A stretch of 64,000 nucleotides of DNA from Zafaria cholistanensis (GTDB lineage: Bacteria; Actinomycetota; Actinomycetes; Actinomycetales; Micrococcaceae). This document shows, piece by piece, positions 34,361 to 42,508 of the stretch. Each line of letters starts with the position of its first letter. Within the stretch, counting starts at the first letter, position 1. Location of the stretch: NCBI RefSeq assembly GCF_008580665.1, contig NZ_BKDJ01000007.1, forward strand, positions 1-64,000. The letters are read 5' to 3'. The translations under genes and the position numbers were made by a program. The notes beneath the pieces were generated by a model that saw only the letters and a program-made list of their open reading frames with translations, was not told the origin of the DNA and made no database searches.

Positions 34361-34741
34361 TCACATTGGGGGAGCGGATTCCTTCTGGCGCCGAGCCCCG
34401 GCGGGCTGGCCGCGCTGGTCGGGGGTGGCGTAGGCGCCCGGGACCTCCAGGACCGCAAGCGTGCAGCGCGAGATGCAAACCAGCTTGCCCTCTCCGTTGG
34501 TGAGCTTTACTTCCCACACGTGGGCGCGGCGGCCGATGTTTGCCGGGATGGCCTCACCGTAGACCCAGCCGCCCGGGGAGACCGGGCGGATGTGGTTCGC
34601 GTTGATTTCCCGGCCCACCACGTGGAAGCGGGAGCGGTCCACCGCCAGATACCCCGCCCAGGACGCCAGGGTCTCGTTGAGGCAGGCAAGGTTCTTTTCA
34701 TTAAGCTCCCCGAGGCTGACCTCCCCGTGCCAAATGCCCAT
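34361..34741 (-). CDS. Hotdog-fold thioesterase (PaaI/YdiI-like) with apparent internal deletion
   Basis: This is a 126-residue protein. V-V-G-R-E-I-N-A-N-H-I-R-P-V and G-R-R-A-H-V-W-E-V-K-L-T-N-E-G-type sequence plus I-S-R-C-T-L-A-V-L are classic for 1,4-dihydroxy-2-naphthoyl-CoA-type thioesterases. The usual stretch before them (Q-P-x-G-x-L-H-G-G...E-T) is absent: L-N-E-T-L runs directly into A-S-W-A-G. About 35-40 residues including the catalytic Glu region appear to be missing, perhaps by deletion between similar E-T-L sequences. It may be a non-functional gene. Confidence 0.65.
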   Translation of the reverse strand: MGIWHGEVSLGELNEKNLACLNETLASWAGYLAVDRSRFHVVGREINANHIRPVSPGGWVYGEAIPANIGRRAHVWEVKLTNGEGKLVCISRCTLAVLEVPGAYATPDQRGQPAGARRQKESAPPM

Positions 34742-34877
34742 GTCCGCCGGTCCTTTCTCGCGTCTGCCAGGTGCTTCAGGCCCGGGCGGATGCCGGATCC
34801 CCCGTCCACCCTACGGAGGCCCCGCACCCCGTTCCCGGCATCATGCCGCCCAGCGGCACGCGCCCTCCCCGGCGCGC

Positions 34878-35741
34878 CTAATCGTGGCCCGCAAGCCGGC
34901 GCAGGGCTTCGGGGGTTCCCAGTTCTGGCCGGTCCTCCGGGTGGGTGAGGTAGTGCTCGACGGCGTTCAGCAGAAGGTTGGGGTCGGCAGTGAGGTACTG
35001 GACCGGAACCACGACGCGCTTGTGGCGCCTTTCCCGCAGAAAGTCACGCCTTGCCGCGCGCCTGCTGTCCAAGCCGTCCCCCTCGGACCTTCGCCGGACG
35101 GTGATGTAGGCCGGGCCGCGGTCCCCGAGCGGGACCCGGCCGCGCGGGTTCTCCGCCGCGACGGACTCGACGTCCTTCCAGTAGACCTCGTTCATGCCGT
35201 CGGGCCCGGAGACTACGATCCGGCTGCGGGTCAGGTACACCCCCGGGGGGTGGTCCGTGGCGGCCACGCGTGCCAGCCGCAGTCCTTCGCGCAGGATCCC
35301 GAAGCCGACCACCAGCAGTACTGCGGAACCCAGCAGTTGCAGCAGGCGGGGCTGGTCGCCATGCAGCAGCAGGTACCGCGCCTCGAGCGCGAGCGCGGCG
35401 ACCATGGTCACCACCCCCAGCCCCACGGTGACCGCGGAGCCGGCGGCGGTGGCCCCGGCCATAGCGAAGCGGGTGGCGGCGCGGCGCCCCGAGGAGGTCA
35501 CCACCGAAGCACTCTCCGGGGCGGGCACCGAGCCGTGCCGGCGGAACTCTCGAAGGATGGAGACGGTAGCGGCGGCAGCCAGGGCGAGCATGGAAACCGC
35601 GATGAGCAGGTGGTCCAGCAGGAAGGCGGCCACGGCCAAGGCCAACAGGAAGGCGGCGACAACGAATGCCGGGACCAGGTGGTGTGCCAGCTTCCGGCCC
35701 CGATGGCGGGGCAGCCACAGCGCAGGGCGGGGGTCGGCCAT
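34878..35741 (-). CDS. Hypothetical membrane protein with C-terminal PH-like domain
   Basis: The protein has 287 residues. Four hydrophobic helices (about 22-42, 45-62, 95-117, 132-150) are followed by a soluble domain with V-Y-L-T-R-S-R-I-V-V-S-G and V-Y-W-K-D-V-E-S-V, suggestive of a bacterial PH-like fold. The basic C-terminus includes R-R-H-K-R. No family name can be given with confidence. It is divergent from the SGNH hydrolase. Confidence 0.68.
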   Translation of the reverse strand: MADPRPALWLPRHRGRKLAHHLVPAFVVAAFLLALAVAAFLLDHLLIAVSMLALAAAATVSILREFRRHGSVPAPESASVVTSSGRRAATRFAMAGATAAGSAVTVGLGVVTMVAALALEARYLLLHGDQPRLLQLLGSAVLLVVGFGILREGLRLARVAATDHPPGVYLTRSRIVVSGPDGMNEVYWKDVESVAAENPRGRVPLGDRGPAYITVRRRSEGDGLDSRRAARRDFLRERRHKRVVVPVQYLTADPNLLLNAVEHYLTHPEDRPELGTPEALRRLAGHD

Positions 35742-35871
35742 GGCCCCAGCCTAGCCGCCGGGGGGCTCCCGCGGAGCGAGGCGGGGCGGGGAGGGCGCCC
35801 GCCGCCGCCGTTCACGGCATGTTCGCCCTCACGTCGGGCCACGGCCTTCTTCGGCGCCTAGCATCACCGGC

Positions 35872-36690
35872 ATGGCTGGGCGGTTTGTCGCGATTGGCGA
35901 CTCCTTCACCGAGGGCGTAGGCGACTGGGACCCGAGGTTCCCCAATGGGGTGCGCGGATGGGCGGACCGGGTTGCGAAGCAGCTCTCCAAAGCCGACCCG
36001 GAGTGGGAGTACGTCAACCTGGCGATCCGCAGCAAGCGGTTGGCGCAGATTGTCGACGAGCAGATTGGGCCGGCGCTGGCGTGGGAACCGACGCTGGTGT
36101 CCTTTTATGCCGGAGGCAATGACCTGCTGGAGCTGCGCCAGGACATGGATGCCCTGCTGAAGCTCTACGGGGAGGCGGTCGCCCGGCTCTGCGCCTCCGG
36201 GGCGCAGGTTCTGCTCTTCACGGGATTCGATGTCCCGATCAGCCCCATGCTGGACCGCATGAAGCGGCGCAACCACGTCTTCAACGCGGAGGTGCGCCGC
36301 CTGGCCGCCGGGCACGGGGCCACGCTGGTGGACTACTGGGCGTGGGACGCCTACCGGGACCGGCGCATGTGGGACACCGACCGGCTGCACATGAACCGGG
36401 CCGGGCACCGCTACCTGGCCATCCGGGTACTGGACCTGCTGGGCGTGGGCCACCGGCTGGCGTTCGAGCCGTTCGAAGCCGCCGAGCGCGTCGGCCCCGG
36501 TGCCGCGGTGCTGCGGGAGGCCGAATGGCTGCGCCAGTGGGTGCTTCCCATGTTCGGGCGCCGAATGCGGGGCATTACGCTCGGGGACTCGCTCTCGCCA
36601 CGCTGGCCGGAGCCGGTCCGGCCGGCCGAGGGCCTGAAGAAGCTGTACCGGGCACGGCTGTCCGCCGGGCCTAAGATAAACGAACCATGA
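35872..36690 (+). CDS. SGNH/GDSL hydrolase
   Basis: This 272-residue protein has block I F-V-A-I-G-D-S-F-T-E-G (Ser nucleophile), block III Y-A-G-G-N-D-L-L (Gly/Asn oxyanion) and block V D-R-L-H-M-N-R-A-G-H (Asp/His). It has no signal peptide, so it is probably cytoplasmic. Esterase or deacetylase activity is likely, with unknown substrate. A 32-residue membrane peptide gene overlaps its stop. Confidence 0.9.
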   Translation: MAGRFVAIGDSFTEGVGDWDPRFPNGVRGWADRVAKQLSKADPEWEYVNLAIRSKRLAQIVDEQIGPALAWEPTLVSFYAGGNDLLELRQDMDALLKLYGEAVARLCASGAQVLLFTGFDVPISPMLDRMKRRNHVFNAEVRRLAAGHGATLVDYWAWDAYRDRRMWDTDRLHMNRAGHRYLAIRVLDLLGVGHRLAFEPFEAAERVGPGAAVLREAEWLRQWVLPMFGRRMRGITLGDSLSPRWPEPVRPAEGLKKLYRARLSAGPKINEP

Positions 36691-36785
36691 ACTCACTGCG
36701 CAAATACACCAAACCCCTGACGTGGGCCCTTATCGTGGCGATGGTTGCCTCGGCGGGAGCCGGACTCCTCTCGGGCCTCACCTGA
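36687..36785 (+). CDS. Small membrane peptide (32 aa)
   Basis: ATG 36687 overlaps the SGNH stop (ATGA). The sequence is M-N-S-L-R-K-Y-T-K-P followed by one hydrophobic helix (L-T-W-A-L-I-V-A-M-V-A-S-A-G-A-G-L-L) and TGA. The positive N-terminus predicts an N-in orientation. Coupling to the hydrolase suggests membrane tethering or regulation, which is inference. Confidence 0.5.
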   Translation: MNSLRKYTKPLTWALIVAMVASAGAGLLSGLT

Positions 36786-36799
36786 TGGCAGGCGCACCG

Positions 36800-36851
36800 G
36801 GCACGACGCCGGGCCCGCTCCGGGTGCGGAAGGCGGGCCCGGCGTCGTGCC
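36800..36851. terminator. Bidirectional terminator between SGNH and ald genes
   Basis: A perfect 19-bp stem (36800-36818 with 36833-36851) with a 14-base loop between converging transcription units. Confidence 0.87.
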
Positions 36852-36857
36852 GCGGGA

Positions 36858-37988
36858 TCAGCCGGCGAGCGCCGGTTCGGTAAGCACCGCGGAGACGGGC
36901 GTGTACTTCAGGCCGTGGGCCTCGGCCACCGGAGCAAAGGTGACCTGCCCGGCGTGCACGTTCAGGCCGGCGGCCAGGCCGGCATCTTCCCGCAACGCTG
37001 CGCGCCAGCCCTTGGAAGCGATCTTCAGGGCGTAGGGGAGCGTCGCGTTGGTCAGCGCGGCGGTGGAGGTTTGGGGCACGGCTCCGGGCATGTTGGCCAC
37101 GCAGTAGTAGAGCGCGTCGTGGACCTTGAAGGTCGGTTCGGTGTGCGTGGTGGGGCGGGAACCCTCAAAGCAGCCGCCCTGGTCGATGGCGATGTCCACC
37201 AGTACCGAGCCCGGGCGCATCTTGGAGACCATCTCCAAGGTGACCAGCTTGGGGGCGGCCGCGCCCGGAATCAGCACGGAGCCGATGACCAGGTCCGCGG
37301 CGGCGACCTCCGCGGCAATCGTAAACTGGGAGGAGGCCAGGGTCTTGATGCGGCCGTTATGGGCGGTGTCGATCTCCTTCAGGCGCGCCAGGCTGATGTC
37401 GATGATGGTGACGTCGGCGCCCATGCCGGCGGCGACGACCGCCGCGTTCTCCCCGGCGACGCCGCCGCCGATGACCACGACCTTCGCGGGACGGGTGCCC
37501 GGCACGCCGCCCATGAGGATCCCGGACCCGCCGCTGGGCTGCTGCAGGTGCACCGCCCCGATCTGCGCGGCCAAGCGCCCGGCGACCTCGGACATTGGGG
37601 CAAGCAGTGGCAGGGTGCGGCCGGAGGTCACGGTTTCGTAGGCGATCGCCGTGGTGCCCGCTGAGATCAGGGCTTCGGTGCATTCCCGGGAGGCGGCCAG
37701 GTGCAGGTAGGTGAAGAGGGTCTGGTCCTTGCGCATCCGGTGGTACTCGGCGGCGATGGGTTCCTTGACTTTGAGCACCAGGTCCGCGGTCCCCCAGGCC
37801 TCGTCCGCCGTGGCGGCGATCCGGGCGCCGGCTGCGATGTAGGCCGTGTCCGGGATGCCGGAGCCGACGCCCGCCCCGGCCTCGACCACCACCAGGTGCC
37901 CCCGGGCCACGAACTCGGAGACACCCGCGGGCGTGATGGCCACGCGGAACTCGTTGTTCTTGATTTCCTTAGGGATGCCAACAATCAT
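36858..37988 (-). CDS. ald: Alanine dehydrogenase
   Basis: This 376-residue enzyme catalyses NAD-dependent oxidative deamination of L-alanine to pyruvate. I-V-G-I-P-K-E-I-K-N-N-E-F-R-V opens the protein. V-L-K-V-K-E-P and Y-L-H-L-A bear the catalytic Lys and His. V-I-G-G-G-V-A-G-E-N-A-A is the NAD motif. ATG 37988 has AAGGAG 7 bases upstream. A divergent Lrp/AsnC gene (38158) is the probable activator, as with AldR. Confidence 0.96.
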   Translation of the reverse strand: MIVGIPKEIKNNEFRVAITPAGVSEFVARGHLVVVEAGAGVGSGIPDTAYIAAGARIAATADEAWGTADLVLKVKEPIAAEYHRMRKDQTLFTYLHLAASRECTEALISAGTTAIAYETVTSGRTLPLLAPMSEVAGRLAAQIGAVHLQQPSGGSGILMGGVPGTRPAKVVVIGGGVAGENAAVVAAGMGADVTIIDISLARLKEIDTAHNGRIKTLASSQFTIAAEVAAADLVIGSVLIPGAAAPKLVTLEMVSKMRPGSVLVDIAIDQGGCFEGSRPTTHTEPTFKVHDALYYCVANMPGAVPQTSTAALTNATLPYALKIASKGWRAALREDAGLAAGLNVHAGQVTFAPVAEAHGLKYTPVSAVLTEPALAG

Positions 37989-38157
37989 TTCAAGACTCCT
38001 TTTTGCGGTGTTCCACTGCCTGCGAGGGCGCCGGCGGGCAGGGCCCCCAATCCAACTATTGATCCAACACTAGGGTTTCTGCGGCTGTGCGGGTCTTGTG
38101 CGGAATTTTATGCGGGGCTTATGCTGAAACCTGAAAATAAATTCCGAATCCGAAGGC

Positions 38158-38655
38158 GTGACCGTGGCCACAACGAAAGATGTTCGGGGGCGCGAGGTCG
38201 TCGAGCTCGACGAGATCGACCGCCGCCTGCTGGGCCTCCTGCTCGATGATGCGCGGCGGCCGAACAACGCCCTCGCCGCCGACTTGGGCATCGCCCCCTC
38301 CACCTGCCTGGCCCGCCTGAACGCCCTGCAAAGGACCGGCGTGATCCGCAAATTCACGCTGGACATCGACCCCGAGGTGCTCGGGCACGCCCTGGAGGCC
38401 TTGATCTCCGTGCGCATCAGGGCCGGCGCGCGCCACTTGATGGCGGCGTTCGCGGAGGAGATCCGCTCACTGCCTGGAGTCACCCAACTGTTTTTCCTGG
38501 GCGGCACTGACGACTTCCTGATCCATGTGGCGGTCAAGGACTCCAACGACGTGCGCCAGTTCGTGCTGGACCACCTTTCCGCCAATCCGGCGGTGGCCTC
38601 CACGCAGACCTCGCTGGTGTTCGAGCACAACCGCGGCTCGGTGCCGTGGGTCTGA
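38158..38655 (+). CDS. Lrp/AsnC-family regulator, probably of ald
   Basis: The protein has 165 residues. An N-terminal helix-turn-helix (E-I-D-R-R-L-L-G-L-L-L-D-D-A-R, L-G-I-A-P-S-T-C-L-A-R-L) is followed by an effector-binding RAM domain (T-Q-L-F-F-L-G-G-T-D-D-F-L-I-H-V). It is divergent from ald across 169 bp, the standard AldR arrangement. GTG 38158 is taken, and GTG 38164 is equally possible. Two 7-bp repeat arrays begin exactly at its stop codon. Confidence 0.87.
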   Translation: MTVATTKDVRGREVVELDEIDRRLLGLLLDDARRPNNALAADLGIAPSTCLARLNALQRTGVIRKFTLDIDPEVLGHALEALISVRIRAGARHLMAAFAEEIRSLPGVTQLFFLGGTDDFLIHVAVKDSNDVRQFVLDHLSANPAVASTQTSLVFEHNRGSVPWV

Positions 38656-38733
38656 GCCCTGAGTCCTGAGCCCTGAGTCCTAATGCAGGAGGCAGGAGGC
38701 GGGAGGCAGGAGGCAGGAGGCAGGAGGCGGTGG
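38653..38733. repeat. Two consecutive 7-bp tandem arrays starting at the lrp stop codon
   Basis: Array 1 (38653-38680) is TGAGCCC/TGAGTCC alternating, four units, the first being the stop codon itself. Array 2 (38685-38733) is GCAGGAG repeated seven times with minor variants. The 427-bp gap to 39082 also holds a short direct repeat (TTCCTCG with GGTGCCCG, about 38926-38968) and the terminator below. No gene was seen. Confidence 0.9.
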
Positions 38734-38875
38734 CCTTCCGTTGTCCCGGGCCCGGGGGCGGGGGCGGGGGCGGTCTAGCCTCGGTGCGGGGCAGGGGGCG
38801 GGGCGCAGGCCGGGAAGTGCGTCCCTGAAAAGGGGCCTCAAAGCGGGCAGAACCCTGGGCCGCCCCAAAGGCGCG

Positions 38876-38915
38876 AGGGAGGGGTCCGGACCGCATCCGG
38901 TCCGGACCCCTCCCT
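38876..38915. terminator. Terminator
   Basis: A perfect 17-bp stem (38876-38892 with 38899-38915) with loop GCATCC, between converging lrp-type and glsB-type genes. Confidence 0.85.
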
Positions 38916-39082
38916 GTATCAGGTGTTCCTCGAATCAGGTGCCCGTGTTCCTCGTATCGGGTGCCCGCTTCGCTCCTGTCAGATTCCCGCTGTATCCAGG
39001 ACGGCGGCCCGGCCCCGTTGGGGCCCGTGCGCCGGCTCCCGGCCGCGGGGACCGGGAAAGAAGTGGGGCCGGCAAAGGGGGG

Positions 39083-39343
39083 TTAGGCCCTCTTGCGGGT
39101 AAAGAGGCCCCACACGACGAGCACCAGGAGGGAACCCAGGATGGCCAGGATCCACGTCTGGAGCGACCAGAAGTTCTCGAGTCCGACATTGAAGACCGCG
39201 CTGCCGATCCAACCGCCCACCAGCGCGCCAACCACGCCAAGCAGGAGCGTGGTGAGCCAGCCGCCACCCTGTTCGCCTGGCTTGATGGCCTTAGCGATCG
39301 CGCCGGCGATCAGGCCCAGAATGATCCAACCGATGATTCCCAT
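39083..39343 (-). CDS. GlsB/YeaQ/YmgE-family membrane protein
   Basis: This 86-residue protein has three helices, with G-I-I-G-W-I-I-L-G-L-I-A-G-A-I-A-K and P-G-E-Q-G-G-G-W-L-T-T-L-L-L-G-V-V-G-A. These are the landmarks of the transglycosylase-associated (GlsB) stress family. Despite the name, lytic activity is not established. It is divergent from dps, with 241 bp between, consistent with shared stress control. Confidence 0.92.
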   Translation of the reverse strand: MGIIGWIILGLIAGAIAKAIKPGEQGGGWLTTLLLGVVGALVGGWIGSAVFNVGLENFWSLQTWILAILGSLLVLVVWGLFTRKRA

Positions 39344-39584
39344 GAGGTTCTCCTTGAGGTTTGGGATTCTTGGTTTGTACGGGGCATTCCACTTAGCTGT
39401 AAGCTACCTCACATTGTCCTCCTTCGTTCCCCATTCTCACAGGATTTTTTTGTGGATCCTGAGGGGGTGCCGGGCGGTCGTGGGCCCGGCCCACGGCGTC
39501 GGGGGATCTGGACTTACCCAGTGGCCACCCCTAGGTTGGAAATCAGGCCGCCGACCCGCGGTGGCGTGACGTGAGGAGAACTTG

Positions 39585-40148
39585 ATGGCCGCCACAAACG
39601 GCACGACAGCAGGATTCACGGTTCCGGGCCTTGAGCTTAAGGAAGGCCACGAGGTGGCCAGAATCCTTCAAAACCGGCTCCATGCCCTCAATGACTTGCA
39701 GCTGACCCTCAAGCATGCGCACTGGAACGTGGTGGGCCGTGACTTCATCGGCGTCCACGAAATGCTGGATCCACAGATCACCCTGGTGCGTGCCATGGTG
39801 GACGCGACCGCAGAGCGCATAGCGACCCTGGGCCAGTCGCCCAACGGGCTGCCCGGCCAACTGGTGTCCGAAAGGGACTGGGACGACTACGCGATCGGCC
39901 GCGCCGGAACCGCAGAACATTTGGCCGCCTTGGACCTGGTCTACACCGGGCTTGTGGCCAGCCACCGCGAGGCCATCGAAAAGGTGGGTGAAATCGACCC
40001 CGTCACCGAGGACATGCTGATTGGCCAGACCGCCGAGCTGGAACAGTTCCAGTGGTTCCTGCGGGCACACCTGGAGGGTCCTTCAGGCCAGCTCGAGCAC
40101 AAGGAGGCGAAGACGGAAAAGTCGGCGGCCGCCCAGACGAAGAAGTAG
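39585..40148 (+). CDS. dps: Dps-family DNA-protection ferritin
   Basis: This 187-residue protein has the ferroxidase residues in L-K-H-A-H-W-N-V-V-G-R-D-F-I-G-V-H-E-M-L-D, with the conserved His, Asp and Glu across the dimer interface. The C-terminal tail E-H-K-E-A-K-T-E-K-S is Lys-rich and may contact DNA. ATG 39585 with GAGGAG upstream is preferred to TTG 39582. It protects DNA from iron/peroxide damage. Confidence 0.94.
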   Translation: MAATNGTTAGFTVPGLELKEGHEVARILQNRLHALNDLQLTLKHAHWNVVGRDFIGVHEMLDPQITLVRAMVDATAERIATLGQSPNGLPGQLVSERDWDDYAIGRAGTAEHLAALDLVYTGLVASHREAIEKVGEIDPVTEDMLIGQTAELEQFQWFLRAHLEGPSGQLEHKEAKTEKSAAAQTKK

Positions 40149-40217
40149 CGGCGGCACCGTAGCGCGTATCTGACCGAGGGCGGCCCTGCGGGGCTGCACG
40201 GATGAAAGGAGCTCCCG

Positions 40218-40412
40218 ATGGGACTGGGAGACAAGATGCAGAACAAGGGGGAGGAGCTCGCCGGCAAGGCCAAGGAGGCCGTCGGCGATGCGACCGACAA
40301 CCCGCGCCTGCAGGCCGAGGGCGAGGCTGACCAGGCCGGGGCCAAGGCCAAGCAGGCAGGCGAACATGTCAAGGACGCGGCCAAGGACGTGAAGGACGGC
40401 CTGGGCGAGTAG
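40218..40412 (+). CDS. CsbD-family stress protein
   Basis: The 64-residue protein is highly charged and helical: K-M-Q-N-K-G-E-E-L-A-G-K-A-K-E-A-V-G-D-A-T-D-N is the CsbD signature. Function unknown. It is a general-stress marker in Gram-positives. It lies 69 bp after dps and is probably co-transcribed. A terminator follows. Confidence 0.92.
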   Translation: MGLGDKMQNKGEELAGKAKEAVGDATDNPRLQAEGEADQAGAKAKQAGEHVKDAAKDVKDGLGE

Positions 40413-40427
40413 CTCTTGGCCGCAGTG

Positions 40428-40458
40428 GCGGGTGGCCGGGGAAGACCCGGCCACCCGC
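40428..40458. terminator. Terminator after the dps-csbD unit
   Basis: A 13-bp stem GCGGGTGGCCGGG / CCCGGCCACCCGC with loop GAAGA. Confidence 0.82.
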
Positions 40459-40495
40459 TTGGCCATGATTGGGCCCCGGCTGGGGGAGGAGACAC

Positions 40496-41074
40496 ATGGA
40501 GCAAAAGAGCAAAGACCGTGCGGCGCTGGTGGTCATCGACCTGCAAAACGGATTTTTCGAGGATCCCGTCCTGTCCCGGGACCGGACCCGTATCGTGGAG
40601 TCGACGAACACCCTGGCCGAGCAGGCCCGTGCGGCCGGCGCGCCTGTGTTCACCATCGTCACAGAGCATGCCCAAGACCGGTGCACGTGGACCCTGAACA
40701 TGCGCGATGACGGGCAGGGCTTCAATTTCGCCGGCACCGCCCAAGCCTCCCTGCTCCCAGGCCTCCATCTGCCGGGCGCCCACCGCGTTGCCAAACTGCG
40801 GGACAGCGCGTTCCTTGGCACCGATTTGGCCCAGCGCCTGCGTCTGGCCGGGGTGGAGAAGGTGCTGCTGGCAGGGGTCTCGGCGCAAAGTTGCGTGGCG
40901 CAGACAGGAGCCGACGCCTTTGCCCATGATTTCCGCGTGGCATACGCGACGGACGCGATCGGCTCTCCCAAGCCGGAGCTGGGGTCGCGGATCCTGGACT
41001 TCATCTGCGACGAATACCGGCAGGAGTGCCTCGCCGGCGCCGCCGCGGAGGCGTGGTTGAGCGGCCGGAACTGA
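40496..41074 (+). CDS. Isochorismatase-family cysteine hydrolase
   Basis: The 192-residue protein has the complete triad: Asp in V-V-I-D-L-Q-N-G-F, Lys in A-K-L-R-D-S-A-F and Cys in V-S-A-Q-S-C-V-A-Q-T. The family includes nicotinamidases, N-carbamoylsarcosine amidases and isochorismatases. The substrate is not readable. ATG 40496 has GGGAGGAG upstream. Confidence 0.88.
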   Translation: MEQKSKDRAALVVIDLQNGFFEDPVLSRDRTRIVESTNTLAEQARAAGAPVFTIVTEHAQDRCTWTLNMRDDGQGFNFAGTAQASLLPGLHLPGAHRVAKLRDSAFLGTDLAQRLRLAGVEKVLLAGVSAQSCVAQTGADAFAHDFRVAYATDAIGSPKPELGSRILDFICDEYRQECLAGAAAEAWLSGRN

Positions 41075-41087
41075 ACTTCCCATTGCC

Positions 41088-41147
41088 CCGGGATACGCAT
41101 TTCAGCCTCCAGGCACGCATCTCGGCGCCGGGACACGCACCTCAACC
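41088..41147. repeat. Imperfect 20-bp direct repeats
   Basis: Three loosely conserved units with core ACGCA-N2-TC, in the short gap between converging isochorismatase and P450 genes. Confidence 0.4.
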
Positions 41148-42371
41148 GAACGATGCGACGATCCCTGATCGGGGCAACGCGGGAATGCGCCGCAAATCCA
41201 CCGTGAGATCCTGGGCCGGAAGGCGCAGCCTGTGCCGCAGGAACAGGACCGTGGCCCGTTCCACCAAGGCCAGTGCCGTGTCCTCGCCGGGGCAGCGGTG
41301 GCTGGCAAGGGGGTCGCCGGTCCCTTGGGGAACCAGCGCACTGGCGCAGGCTCCTCCACGGAACCGATCGGGATCGAAGGCCCGTGGGGCCTTCCACAGC
41401 CGGGGGTCCAGGTTGGTCCCGTAGAGATCCACCATCACTCGCGTCCCCGGGGCCACGGTCTCCCCGTCCCACTGGAATTCCCTGGCGGCAAGCCCGCCGG
41501 CGGCGGGGAAGAAAGGGGTGGTGCGGCGGACCTCCTGCGCGAAGCAGCGAAGGTCTGCCGGATCCTCCGCCGCAAGGTTCCGCGCCCACGCCGGGTTTTG
41601 CTCAAGGGCCAAGGCTGCGAAGGCCAGGAAACGGGATGTCGCCACCACGGGGCGGAGTACGTTGAGCAGTTCGACGGCGGCCGTCCCCTCCTCCAACAGG
41701 GAGCCGTCGGCTTCGGTAAACAGAGCCAGTGCCTGCAACGGGTCGTCCCCAGGCTCCGCTCCCGCCTTTCCGCTTCGCGCGGCGCGGATCGTGTTCCTGG
41801 CCCAGGCCTCGGTGCGCCGGCGCAACAGCCGTGCATGCCAGTTTGGCGGACCGAAACTGCCCGCATGGGCCACCATGGAATCCAGTTCCCGGGCCAGCTC
41901 CCCTGCGTGCGCGGCTTCTGTGCCGGCCCCGGCCCATCGAAGGACGGCCCGGGTCAGGACCTCCACGAGTTCCCGATGCAAGGCCACGCGGCCCGCGGAA
42001 CGCCAACGGGGAAGGGAAGCCTCGAATTCCGCCTCGAACGCATTGGCCAGCAGCCCGGCGTGGCCCGGGGAAACTATGCGGAGGAAGAGCGCTTTGCGGC
42101 GGTCATGGGCATGCCCCTCCAGTTGCTGGACGCTGCCCAGGTCCTGCAACAGCGCCACGGCCGAGAGCGGAAGGGCGCCGGCGCGAGGGAAGGCGCCGGG
42201 CTGGTAGACCAGCCGGGCGGCATCGAGCCCGCGCAGGAATAGGGTGCGGCGCCCCAGCAGCCTTCCGTAGAAGGCATCCGTCTCCAACCGGTCGCAATGC
42301 CAGGAAATGGTGGTGTATCCCCGGAGCAGGAAGGACAGGCCCACTTCGGGGATCCGCAGGGAAGGAATCAT
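41142..42371 (-). CDS. Cytochrome P450, CYP152-type peroxygenase
   Basis: The protein has 409 residues. The haem loop H-R-C-P-G-E-D holds the Cys ligand. E-V-R-R-T-T-P-F-F-P-A carries the Arg-Pro-region residues that bind a fatty-acid carboxylate in CYP152 enzymes. V-D-L-Y-G-T-N-L-D-P-R-L-W-K is another CYP152 hallmark. Such enzymes use hydrogen peroxide directly, with no redox partner, to hydroxylate or decarboxylate fatty acids, and no ferredoxin gene is present here. ATG 42371 is preceded by GAGAGG. Its location among peroxide-handling genes is suggestive. Confidence 0.85.
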   Translation of the reverse strand: MIPSLRIPEVGLSFLLRGYTTISWHCDRLETDAFYGRLLGRRTLFLRGLDAARLVYQPGAFPRAGALPLSAVALLQDLGSVQQLEGHAHDRRKALFLRIVSPGHAGLLANAFEAEFEASLPRWRSAGRVALHRELVEVLTRAVLRWAGAGTEAAHAGELARELDSMVAHAGSFGPPNWHARLLRRRTEAWARNTIRAARSGKAGAEPGDDPLQALALFTEADGSLLEEGTAAVELLNVLRPVVATSRFLAFAALALEQNPAWARNLAAEDPADLRCFAQEVRRTTPFFPAAGGLAAREFQWDGETVAPGTRVMVDLYGTNLDPRLWKAPRAFDPDRFRGGACASALVPQGTGDPLASHRCPGEDTALALVERATVLFLRHRLRLPAQDLTVDLRRIPALPRSGIVASFG

Positions 42372-42471
42372 CCGATGCCTCTCGGGTGCAGGGTCGTGCG
42401 CGGATTGTTGCCCCAGGACACGTATCCCGCCACAACTTCGCGGCCGCCGGGCGCCCCAGCCCCACCGCCGC

Positions 42472-42505
42472 GGACTGCCCCCTGCGAACCCGCAGGGGGC
42501 AGTCC
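42472..42505. terminator. Terminator
   Basis: A 15-bp stem GGACTGCCCCCTGCG / CGCAGGGGGCAGTCC with loop AACC, after the minus-strand SDR gene. Confidence 0.85.
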
Positions 42506-42508
42506 CGG

